Positions 38,384-47,154 of a stretch of 64,000 nt of DNA are shown in pieces (positions within the stretch are counted from its first letter, which is position 1; the number at the start of each line of letters is the position of its first letter). The notes below the pieces were generated by a model. That model was not told the origin of the DNA, made no database searches, and saw nothing but the letters and a program-made list of their open reading frames with translations. The translations under genes and the position numbers were made by a program. Location: contig JAPPGP010000126.1 of NCBI GenBank assembly GCA_028821395.1, positions 1 through 64,000 on the forward strand. The letters are read 5' to 3'. This stretch comes from Defluviicoccus sp. (lineage in GTDB: Bacteria; Pseudomonadota; Alphaproteobacteria; MPNO01).

Positions 38384-40431
38384 GAGGACTTCTCCAGGAT
38401 GAGATTGCCGTAGCGGTCGACGCTCGACCGCCAGGTTTCGGGGACCACGGTGGTCGAACCGTACTCCTCGACGATCGCCGCGCCGCCGATCGCGGCGCCG
38501 ACGCCGAGATCGCCGCGCCGCCAGATGCCGCATTCGACCCAGCCGCCCTCGCGCCAGTAGACCCGTCGCGAGGCAACCGGTGCCGCTTCGCCGCCGGCGT
38601 CTTCGAGCGGGCGGATATCGGGGCGGTGCACGCGGCCGACCGCCTGAACCCGGAGGCTCACCACCTCGACATCCTGGCGTCCCTCGTAGTGGAAGCCGAA
38701 TGTGCGCTCGTGCACGGCGTGGAAGTCGCGCCACATCGTCGCCACCGCGTCGGCGCTTTCCGTGCCCCGCGGGATCGGCACCGGCACCTCGTGGCCTTCC
38801 CCGACATAGCGGACATCGGCGCTGCGGACCAGGCGGATGGCGTCGCGCGCGACGCCCTCGGCCGCGATTTCGCCCAGCCCCTGCGCCTCCAGCGCGCGCC
38901 ACACCGCCTCCAGCTCGTCCGCGTCGTGGCTCGACTGCTGGCGCACGCAGGTCCTCACATAGTCGCGCTTGATGTCGGAGACGTGGAGCCCGAAGGCCGA
39001 CAGATTGCCCGGGTTGGGCGGCACGATGGCGGTGGCGATGCCGAGGAAATCCGCGACCTCGGCCGCGAACAGCCCGCCGGCGCCGCCGAAGGCGACCATC
39101 GCGTAGTCGCCCGGGTCGAGGCCGCGCGTGGTGGTGACGCGGCGGATGCCGTGCACCTGGTTGGCGGAGGCGATTTCGAGCACGCCGGCGGCGGCCTCCT
39201 CGGCCGGGATCTCCAGCTTGCGGCCGAGCGTCTCGTAGGCCGCGCGCGCCGCCCCGGCGTCGAGCGCGAGCCCGCCGCCGATCAGGGCCCGGGGCAGGCG
39301 GCCGAGCACGAGGGCGGCATCGGTCACCGTGGGCTCGGCACCGCCGCGGCCATAGCAGATCGGCCCCGGATCGGCGCCGGCGCTCCTCGGCCCGACCTTG
39401 AGCGCGCCGTAATCGTCGATCCAGGCGAGCGAGCCGCCACCGGTGCCGACGGTCTCGATATCGAGCATCGGCGACTTCACGGGATAGCTCTCGATCATCG
39501 CGTGGCTGGTGAGCTGCGGCGTGAGGTTCTGCACCAGCGAGACGTCGGTCGAGGTGCCGCCGACATCGAGCGTCAGCACGTTGCGGTACTCGGCGAGCCT
39601 CGCCATGTGAGTCGCGCCGAGCACGCCGCCGGCGGGACCCGACACCAGCATGGTGACAGGCTTCTCGGCCGCCTTGGCGCTGGAGACGATCCCGCCGTTG
39701 GACTGCATGATCAGGAACGGCAGCGCGCCGGAGCGTGCGCGGATGCTGCGCTCGGCATGGCCGAGATAGGTCTTGCAGTAGGGCTTCACCATGACGTCGA
39801 TCAGGGTCGTCATGGCGCGCTCGTATTCGCGGTATTCGGGCAGCACCACGGAAGACAGCGAGACGTGGATTCCGGGGTGGCGCTCGGCCACCAGCGCGCC
39901 CACCCGCTCCTCGTGCGCCGGGTTGGCGTAGGCGTGCAGCAGGCAGACGGCAAGCCGCGTCACCCCGAGAGCGACCAGCTCGTCGGAAGCGGCGATCACG
40001 CTCTGCTCGTCGAGCGGGACCAGCTCCGAGCCGTCATGGCGCATCCGCCCCACCGCCTCGCGCACCAGATGGAGCGGCACCAGGCGCTTCGGCTTGACCC
40101 AGAAGAACGAGTTGCCGTAGCCGTCCGGAACCGATTGGCGGGCGATCTCGATCAGATGCCGGAAGCCCGCGGTCACCAGGAGTCCCAGCCCCTCGAATTT
40201 GTGCTCCAGCACCGCGTTGGTGGCGGTCGTGGTGCCGTGCAGAATGCGGTCGATATCGCCCGGCCCGGCGGACGCCGCGTCCAGCACCTCGTCGATGCCG
40301 TTCAGCAGGCCGCGGCTCGGATCGGCCGGCGTGCTCGGCGTCTTGATGGCGAACTGGTCGCCGGTCTCCTCGTCGAGCGCGATCACGTCGGTGAAGGTCC
40401 CGCCGGTGTCGATGGCTATGCGAAGCGCCAT
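38380..40431 (-). CDS. Hydantoinase A/oxoprolinase family protein
   Basis: MALRIAIDTGGTFTDVIALDEETG, HGTTTATNAVLEHKFEGLGLLVTAGFRH, LTLDVGGTSTDVSLV. Confidence 0.95.
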   Translation of the reverse strand: MALRIAIDTGGTFTDVIALDEETGDQFAIKTPSTPADPSRGLLNGIDEVLDAASAGPGDIDRILHGTTTATNAVLEHKFEGLGLLVTAGFRHLIEIARQSVPDGYGNSFFWVKPKRLVPLHLVREAVGRMRHDGSELVPLDEQSVIAASDELVALGVTRLAVCLLHAYANPAHEERVGALVAERHPGIHVSLSSVVLPEYREYERAMTTLIDVMVKPYCKTYLGHAERSIRARSGALPFLIMQSNGGIVSSAKAAEKPVTMLVSGPAGGVLGATHMARLAEYRNVLTLDVGGTSTDVSLVQNLTPQLTSHAMIESYPVKSPMLDIETVGTGGGSLAWIDDYGALKVGPRSAGADPGPICYGRGGAEPTVTDAALVLGRLPRALIGGGLALDAGAARAAYETLGRKLEIPAEEAAAGVLEIASANQVHGIRRVTTTRGLDPGDYAMVAFGGAGGLFAAEVADFLGIATAIVPPNPGNLSAFGLHVSDIKRDYVRTCVRQQSSHDADELEAVWRALEAQGLGEIAAEGVARDAIRLVRSADVRYVGEGHEVPVPIPRGTESADAVATMWRDFHAVHERTFGFHYEGRQDVEVVSLRVQAVGRVHRPDIRPLEDAGGEAAPVASRRVYWREGGWVECGIWRRGDLGVGAAIGGAAIVEEYGSTTVVPETWRSSVDRYGNLILEKSS

Positions 40432-40477
40432 GATTCGACCACTATTTCAACACTCTAACCATGTTGCGACGATATTG

Positions 40478-41200
40478 TCAGCCGGTCGCGGCGTCAAACA
40501 GGCGCGGCTCGAGCTGCGCACCCCATTCCCCCAGCAGATCGGCCGAGTCCATCACCAGCCCCATATGGATCGAGACCATCTTGAGCGCCGCCTCCTCCAT
40601 CTCGTCATTGGTGCCGCGCACCAGGTCCCGCAGCACGACGACGCGGTAGTCTCGGTTGCTCGCATCGAAGGCGGCGTTCAGCACGCAGCAATCGGTGAAC
40701 CCGCCGTTCAGCACCACCGTCCGAACCTCCATGTTGCGCAGCAGGAAGTCGAGATCCGTCGGGTAGAACACCGACAGCCGCTTCTTGGTCTGGACGATCT
40801 GGTCGCCGGGCTCGACCCGGGTCTCGAACTCGGTCCAGCGGCTGCCCTCGATGGCGTGCTCATCGGCGTTGGGGATCTCGCCGACATAGAGCGGGAAGAC
40901 GTCGCGCCAGGCCGCGCGCAACCCGTTCACGTCGTCCACCCCGCCTTTCCGCAGCACCGACCTGACATGGACGATGGGCACGCCGAGCCGGCGCGCCTCG
41001 TCGTGGAAGGCGTCGATCGGGGCTACGATCTCGCGCGCCCTGGGCGCCGGGCACGGGCAGTCCGGCGTGTCGGCGAGGTGGCCCTGGTGCATGTCGATCG
41101 AGACTATCGCCGATCTCGACGCATCGGCGTAGAGGTCGAACCCGTCCGGCAGAACCCGGCGGTCGCCGTAGACGTAAGCCTCCATCCCTGCCTCCCTCAT
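40478..41200 (-). CDS. Isochorismatase-family cysteine hydrolase
   Basis: AIVSIDMHQGHLAD, VVLNGGFTDCCVLNAAFDASNRDYRVVVLRD. ATGA overlap with upstream Rieske gene; ATG alternative at 41185. Confidence 0.9.
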   Translation of the reverse strand: MREAGMEAYVYGDRRVLPDGFDLYADASRSAIVSIDMHQGHLADTPDCPCPAPRAREIVAPIDAFHDEARRLGVPIVHVRSVLRKGGVDDVNGLRAAWRDVFPLYVGEIPNADEHAIEGSRWTEFETRVEPGDQIVQTKKRLSVFYPTDLDFLLRNMEVRTVVLNGGFTDCCVLNAAFDASNRDYRVVVLRDLVRGTNDEMEEAALKMVSIHMGLVMDSADLLGEWGAQLEPRLFDAATG

Positions 41201-42555
41201 CAGTGTCTCGCGCCGTTCTCGCCGTCCGCGTAATCCGCGATCAGCCGGCGGATACGGGCGTCGCGGTCGGCCGCGGTCTGGTGCGCGCCCTCGATGTTGA
41301 TCGCGGTGATCCGGTCGCCGATGCGTTGCAGCAGCGCTTCGTCGTCGCCGCCCGGAGCCGCCGGGACGCGCACCACCGTATCGTGGCAGTAGGTCGGGAT
41401 CCGCCCGCGGGCGCGGACCTGCGAGGTCTTCGGCTCGCCGCCCGAGGCGACGCGGCGGATCTCCGCCCTGAGCAGCTTGCGCAACATCAGCACGCCCTTG
41501 TCGGTCGCCGTCATGTGCTCCAGCGCATGGACCGCGATCGGCCGCTGACTGGTCTGGGCGTCGAAATCGCCCGGGATGCGCTGGCGGTCCTCGTAGCTGC
41601 GCGCGCCGTCCTGGCCGAAGAAGTCGACCGATTCGGGGCCGCATCTGCTCTCGTCGGCGTTGTTGCCCGGATCGCCGTCCGGGTGGAAATGGCGCCAGCC
41701 GATGATCCGGCAGGTCCGGTTGTCGACCGGCGTGGTCCAGCGCGTGATGCCGGCACGCGAGTAGAGCTTGGGCTGCCGGCCGTCCTCCCAGATATGGCCC
41801 ACCTGGGCGATGTTGCCGAAGAGGATGTCGTTCGAGCGCACCCAGACATTGTCGCCCCAGCGCCTGGTGGTGACGTAGATCATGCCCGTCGGCGTCTCGC
41901 GGAACTCGGTCACCGGCAGCTCGCCCCAGGCATCGGCGAACTGGGAGAAGCTGATCCTTGTGTGCAGGAACACCGCATGCGCCGGGTCCATCACGTTCTC
42001 CTGCACCTGGAGCCAGTTGCAGGGATAGGTGACGTAGTAGGGCACCAGCCGGTCGTCCGGCATGGCGAACGAGTCGTAGGGCGCGAATTTCGGCCGCTTT
42101 TCGGGCGGCCCCATATAGGCGAAGACCAGCCCGTCATGCTCTTCGACCGGGTAGGCGCCGTGATGGAGCCGGTCCTTGAGCGTGCTCGCCGCCGGCTCGC
42201 CCGGCGTCTCCAGGATCTTGCCGTCGGGGGCGAACAGCCAGCTATGGTAGCAGCAGCGCAGCCCCGCGGGCTCGACCACACCGTATTCGAGCGAGGTGCC
42301 GCGGTGGCTGCAATGGAGGTCGAGCAGCCCCCAGTCGCCCGCTCGCGTGCGGAACAGCACCAGGTCCTCGCCGAACATGCGGATCTTCAGCGGCAGCTCG
42401 CCGACCTCGGAGGCGATCGCCACGGGCTGCCAGAAGCGCCTCAGATACTCGCCGCAGGCCGAGCCGCGCTCGACATGGGTGAGCTCGCAATCCTCGTCCG
42501 GCGTCGGCGGGTTGTGGTAGGCGCCGTAGGGCGTGCGCAGAAAATACTTCTGCAC
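41200..42555 (-). CDS. Rieske (2Fe-2S) aromatic-ring-hydroxylating oxygenase (phthalate/vanillate demethylase-like)
   Basis: DLHCSHRGTSLEYGVVEPAGLRCCYHSWLFAPDGKILETPGEP; GTG start at VQKYFLRTPYGAYHNPPTP. Confidence 0.93.
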   Translation of the reverse strand: MQKYFLRTPYGAYHNPPTPDEDCELTHVERGSACGEYLRRFWQPVAIASEVGELPLKIRMFGEDLVLFRTRAGDWGLLDLHCSHRGTSLEYGVVEPAGLRCCYHSWLFAPDGKILETPGEPAASTLKDRLHHGAYPVEEHDGLVFAYMGPPEKRPKFAPYDSFAMPDDRLVPYYVTYPCNWLQVQENVMDPAHAVFLHTRISFSQFADAWGELPVTEFRETPTGMIYVTTRRWGDNVWVRSNDILFGNIAQVGHIWEDGRQPKLYSRAGITRWTTPVDNRTCRIIGWRHFHPDGDPGNNADESRCGPESVDFFGQDGARSYEDRQRIPGDFDAQTSQRPIAVHALEHMTATDKGVLMLRKLLRAEIRRVASGGEPKTSQVRARGRIPTYCHDTVVRVPAAPGGDDEALLQRIGDRITAINIEGAHQTAADRDARIRRLIADYADGENGARH

Positions 42556-42859
42556 GGGATCCGTCCTCCTCCTCGATCGCCGAGGGCGAATGCTAGAGCC
42601 TATCCGTCCCGGATGGAACCGTGGCGTCCCCCTCGGCAAGCTCAGGGCAGGCTCCCGGTACGCGGCGTGGATACCCGGAAGAAATCCGGGCATGGTGGGC
42701 GAACCGGACAGCGGTGGGCCAAGCCCGACCGTGACGCGGTGAAGACTTGGTCGACATGCGGAACGGGACGCTGCCCGGCGTCTTGACGACAGGAGCGAAT
42801 CTCGCTGTCGTTCGTACAGATTAGTCCGTGGTTCCACGTCCGATGCACCCAGGACGCAG

Positions 42860-43279
42860 ATGGCCCGCCCCGTCCGGCGGGAGACCGGCAACGACGGCGC
42901 CGTGCCGGTGTCGTTCCCGGACATCCCCGAAGCGCTGACCGAAGGTGCCACGGAGGCCGAGGCGCTGGCGGAAGCGCGGGACTGCCGGATTGCCGCTCTC
43001 GATGGGTATGTCGACGGCCGGCGCGACATCCCCACACCGTCGCCGGCGCGGGACAGGCGGCCGGTCGCGTTTCCGGCGCTGGTTGCCGTCAAGATCGCGC
43101 TCTATCGCGCAATGCGCGGACGCGGGCTGAGCAACGCGGCCCTCGCCCGGCGGCTCGGCACCGTCGAAGGGACGGTGCGGCGCCTGGTCGATCCAGACCA
43201 CCGGTCGCATATCGACCAGGTGGAGACCGCGCTGCGCGCGCTCGGCCAGCGGCGGGTGGTGGTCACACGGGCCGCGTAG
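42860..43279 (+). CDS. HicB-like antitoxin with C-terminal HTH (solitary)
   Basis: VPVSFPDIPEALTEGATEAEALAEARDCRIAALDGYVDGRRDIPTPSPA, then HTH LSNAALARRLGTVEGTVRRLVDPDHRS. Confidence 0.8.
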   Translation: MARPVRRETGNDGAVPVSFPDIPEALTEGATEAEALAEARDCRIAALDGYVDGRRDIPTPSPARDRRPVAFPALVAVKIALYRAMRGRGLSNAALARRLGTVEGTVRRLVDPDHRSHIDQVETALRALGQRRVVVTRAA

Positions 43280-43376
43280 CGGTTGTCCCGGGCCCCGTCG
43301 GGCTTGACGCCGCCGCCGCGGGCGAGGACTCTGGGGGTTCGGCTACCAATCCAACCACCTTCGGCGGGGTAGAGTC

Positions 43377-44390
43377 ATGCGAGCGGTATGCTTGCGCGAA
43401 CACGGCGGAATCGACGCGCTCAGGCTGGAGACCGACTTCCCCGATCCCGAGGTCGGCGACGGCCAGGTAGTGATCCGCGTCCGCGCGACCTCGCTCAACT
43501 ACCACGACGTGTTCACCTGCGACGGCATGCCGGGCATCAAGGTGCCGATGCCAATGATCATCGGGCTCGACATCGCGGGTGAGATCGCCGAGATAGGGCC
43601 GGGGGTGGAGGGCTGGCGGATCGGCGACGACGTGCTGGTCAACCCGCTCGATCCCGTCACCCCGGAGAAGGGGCTGATGGGCGAGATGGTGCTGGGCGGC
43701 ACCGCGGAGTACTGCCTGGTCGACGCGACCCGGCTGATCGCCATCCCGGACGGGGTGAGCCACGCCCAGGCCGCGGCGCTGCCGGTCGCCTACGGCACCG
43801 CGCATCGCATGCTGTTCACCCATGGCGGGCTGAAAGCGGGCGAGCGCATCCTGATCCTCGGCGCGAGCGGCGGGGTGGGCTCGTGCTGCGTGCTGCTCGC
43901 CAAGCTGGTCGGCGCCGAGGTGGTGGCCTGCGGCTCGACGCCGGAGAAGCTGGATGCGCTCAGGGAATGGGGCGCGGACCACGTGATCGACTACACCCAG
44001 ACCCGGTTCGAGCGCGAGATCTGGAAGCTCTACGAGAAGCCGCACCGGCGGCGGTTCACTGGCGGGGTCGACATGGCGGTCAACTTCACCGGGGGCGACA
44101 CCTGGGTGCCGAGCCTGAAGGCGCTCAAGCGCGGCGGCAGGCTGATGACCTGCGGCGCCACGGCGGGCTACGATCCGAGCGAGGATCTGCGCTACATCTG
44201 GACCTTCGAGCTCAAGGTGCTGGGCTCGAACAGCTGGGCGCCGGAAGACCTGACCCGGCTGATGGAGCTGATCGCCGACGGCAGGCTCGACCCGGTCATC
44301 GACTGCACGCTCCCGCTGGAGGAGACGCGGGAGGGCGTGCGCCGGCTGCGCGACCGCGAAGTCATCGGAAAGATCATCATCGAGCCATGA
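43377..44390 (+). CDS. Zinc-binding dehydrogenase/quinone oxidoreductase (MDR family)
   Basis: MRAVCLREHGGIDALRLETDFPDPEVGDGQVVIRVRATSLNYHD, LILGASGGVGSCCVLLAKLVGAEVVACGSTPEK. Confidence 0.93.
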   Translation: MRAVCLREHGGIDALRLETDFPDPEVGDGQVVIRVRATSLNYHDVFTCDGMPGIKVPMPMIIGLDIAGEIAEIGPGVEGWRIGDDVLVNPLDPVTPEKGLMGEMVLGGTAEYCLVDATRLIAIPDGVSHAQAAALPVAYGTAHRMLFTHGGLKAGERILILGASGGVGSCCVLLAKLVGAEVVACGSTPEKLDALREWGADHVIDYTQTRFEREIWKLYEKPHRRRFTGGVDMAVNFTGGDTWVPSLKALKRGGRLMTCGATAGYDPSEDLRYIWTFELKVLGSNSWAPEDLTRLMELIADGRLDPVIDCTLPLEETREGVRRLRDREVIGKIIIEP

Positions 44391-45898
44391 CGCGGCCGCG
44401 CAATCTGGGCAGCGTGTTCGCCGCCCATGCCGGGAGCGACCGCCCGGCGGTGGTCGACCTGTTCGACCCGGACCGGCCGCGGAGCATCAGCCACCGCGAG
44501 CTCGATCGCGCCTGCGGCGCGATGGCGGCGGGCCTCGCCGCGCGCAATCTCGGGTGCGGCGACCGGGTGGCGATCTGCGCGCTCAACCGCCTCGAATACC
44601 TGGTGGCGCTGTTCGGCGCGATGCGGGCCGGCTGCGTGCCGGTGATGGTCAACATCAAGCTGCCGGCCGAGACGATCCGCTTCATCGTTGCCGATTCGGG
44701 GGCGCGTATCGTCTTCGCCGATGGGGACTTCGCCTTTGATCCGCCGGACGGCGTGTCGCTGGTCTCGTTCGACGGCGCCGGCTGGCGGGCCTTCGCGACG
44801 CCGGAGCCGGTGCCGGCCTCCGTGCCCGAGCCCGGCGACATCGCCGAACAGCCCTATACCTCGGGCTCGACGGGACGGCCCAAGGGGGTGCTGCTCGACC
44901 ATGCGGGGCAGTGCTGGATGATCGACAAGCTGGTCGAGACCCGCGCGCTCCGCCCCGACGACGCGAGCGTGATCTCGGCCCCGCTCTACCACAAGAACGC
45001 CCTCCTGGCGGTCAAGTCGGCGCTCGCCGCGGGCGGCTCCATCGTGCTCTTCGCCCGCTTCGATGCGAGGCGCTATATCCGCGCGATCGAGCGCTACCGG
45101 CTCACCATGCTGACCGGGGTGCCGACCATGTACGCCCTGATCCTGCAGGAGCAAGATTTACTGCGGGAGACCGACCTCGGCTCGGTCCGCGCCTGCTCGA
45201 TGGGCTCGGCGCCGGCCTCGGACAATCTGCTGGATGCGCTCGCCCGGACCTTCCCCAACGCCGCGCTCAACCTCAACTACGGCATCACCGAGGGCGGGCC
45301 GATCCTGTTCTCGTGGAAGCACCCGGACGGGCTGGAACGGCCGCGCATGACGGTCGGCTACCCGATCGACGGGGTCGAGATCAGGCTGGTCGGCGGGCCC
45401 GACCCGGACCGCGGCACGCTGCATGTCAGGAGCCCGGGCGTGATGGCGGGCTACCACAACCTGCCGGACGACACAGCCCGCGTGCTCGCCGACGGCTGGC
45501 TCGACACCGGCGACGTGCTGAGCCGCGACGCCGAGGGCTGGTACTACTTCGTCGGGCGGGTCGACGACATGTTCGTCACCGCGGGCGAGAACATCTATCC
45601 GGGCGCGGTGGAGGCGATGCTGGAGCGCCACCCGAGCATCATGCAGGCGGTCGTGGTGCCGGCGCCCAACGCGCTCAAGGCCCATGTCCCGGTCGCCTTC
45701 GTCGTCGCCCGGCCGGACGCCGGGATGGACGAGGACGCGGTCAAGCGCCACGCGCTCGCCAACGGCCCGGCCTACGCCCATCCGCGCCGCGTGTTCTTCG
45801 TCGACGCGCTGCCGCTGTCGGGCACCAACAAGATCGACCGCCGCGCCCTTGAGGGCCGCGCCGCGGCGGCGGCGCGGCAGAGCGGGACGGCGGGGTAG
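44387..45898 (+). CDS. Class I adenylate-forming enzyme/acyl-CoA synthetase
   Basis: ATGA overlap. PYTSGSTGRPKGVLLDH (P-loop), YGITEGGP, DGWLDTGDVLSRDAEGWYYFVGRVDDMF, ENIYPGAVE. Confidence 0.94.
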   Translation: MTRPRNLGSVFAAHAGSDRPAVVDLFDPDRPRSISHRELDRACGAMAAGLAARNLGCGDRVAICALNRLEYLVALFGAMRAGCVPVMVNIKLPAETIRFIVADSGARIVFADGDFAFDPPDGVSLVSFDGAGWRAFATPEPVPASVPEPGDIAEQPYTSGSTGRPKGVLLDHAGQCWMIDKLVETRALRPDDASVISAPLYHKNALLAVKSALAAGGSIVLFARFDARRYIRAIERYRLTMLTGVPTMYALILQEQDLLRETDLGSVRACSMGSAPASDNLLDALARTFPNAALNLNYGITEGGPILFSWKHPDGLERPRMTVGYPIDGVEIRLVGGPDPDRGTLHVRSPGVMAGYHNLPDDTARVLADGWLDTGDVLSRDAEGWYYFVGRVDDMFVTAGENIYPGAVEAMLERHPSIMQAVVVPAPNALKAHVPVAFVVARPDAGMDEDAVKRHALANGPAYAHPRRVFFVDALPLSGTNKIDRRALEGRAAAAARQSGTAG

Positions 45899-45904
45899 GG
45901 GTGT

Positions 45905-46753
45905 TCAGCCCATCAGCGCCCGGATGTATCCCGGCAGGCCGAAGGCGGCGACGTGAATCTCCGGCGTGTAGTAGCGGGTCTCGATGGCGGCGGCGCGGAA
46001 GCGGCGTTCGATCTCGGCGAGCGGGGTTTTCCGGGGGGCGGCGCTCAGGCTGCCCCAGCCGAGCGTCATGAAGCCCGCCCCGTAGGTCGGCACCTGGGTG
46101 AGGTAGAGCCAGGCATCGGCGAACAGCGGCTTCATCCGCCGATAGGTGTCGCGCGCCTCGTCCTCCTGCATGAAGGTGACGCCCGACTGGGTGACCAGGA
46201 CGCCTGCCTCGCCGAGCCGGGCGCGGCAGTCGGCGTAGAATTCCTGCTCGAACAGCGCGACCGAGGGGCCGACGGGGTCGGTCGAATCGACGACGATCAC
46301 GTCGAAGGTCTCGTCGGCCTCGCGCATGAATGCGGCACCGTCGGCAAAGATCACCTCGGCGCGCGGGTCGTCGAAGGCATCGCCGCAGATCGAGGGGAGG
46401 TAGCGGCGCGACAGCTCGACGACGGCGGGGTCGAGCTCGACCATCGCGACCCGCTCGACATCGTGCTTCAAGACCTCTTCGAGCGCGCCGCCGTCGCCGC
46501 CGCCTATGATCGCCACCCGTTTCGCATTGCCGTGGGCGAGGATCGGCACGTGGACCAGCATCTCGTGATAGGCGAACTCGTCGCCCTCGGTGGTCTGGAC
46601 GATGCCGTCGAGCGCCAGCACCCGCCCGAAACAGGGGTTCTCGAAGATCATCAGGTCCTGGTAGACGGTCCGCTCGCGGTGCAGGACCTTGGAGATCCTG
46701 AGGCTCTGCCGGTAGTCCGTATACAGGGTCTCGGTGAACCACTCGCCGCTCAT
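45905..46753 (-). CDS. speE: Polyamine aminopropyltransferase (spermidine synthase)
   Basis: [27 protein letters not shown]-type region, [31 protein letters not shown]. Confidence 0.96.
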   Translation of the reverse strand: [282 protein letters not shown]

Positions 46754-47145
46754 CCGACGACGCCCCGCCTGCGCTGTTCGACCGCCTCGCGCGCGGGCCG
46801 GTAGTGGCGCCGGAGCACCGGGACCGCTTCGTGTGGCTCGCAGCTACCGCACATGAAGACGTCGAACGCGGCGTAGCCGATCTCGGGCCAGGTGTGGACG
46901 CTGATATGCGACTCGGCGAGCACCGCGACCCCGGATAGGCCTCCGTTCTCCTCGAACCTGTGCACGTGGATGTGGAGGATCGTCGCGCCGCAGGCCTCGG
47001 CCGCCTCGCGCAGCGCCGCCTCGGCGACGGCGATGTCGTCGAGATGGCGCGCGTCCCAGAAGTCGATCAGCAGATGGGTGCCCGCATGCACCGCCCCTTC
47101 GCTTCGGACGAGGTAGTCCCCGGCGGGCGCGCTGCGGTCGGTCAT
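46750..47145 (-). CDS. speD: S-adenosylmethionine decarboxylase (proenzyme)
   Basis: AVLAESHISVHTWPEIGYAAFDVFMCG processing-site motif; overlaps speE. Confidence 0.95.
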   Translation of the reverse strand: MTDRSAPAGDYLVRSEGAVHAGTHLLIDFWDARHLDDIAVAEAALREAAEACGATILHIHVHRFEENGGLSGVAVLAESHISVHTWPEIGYAAFDVFMCGSCEPHEAVPVLRRHYRPAREAVEQRRRGVVG

Positions 47146-47154
47146 CGGGGCCGG

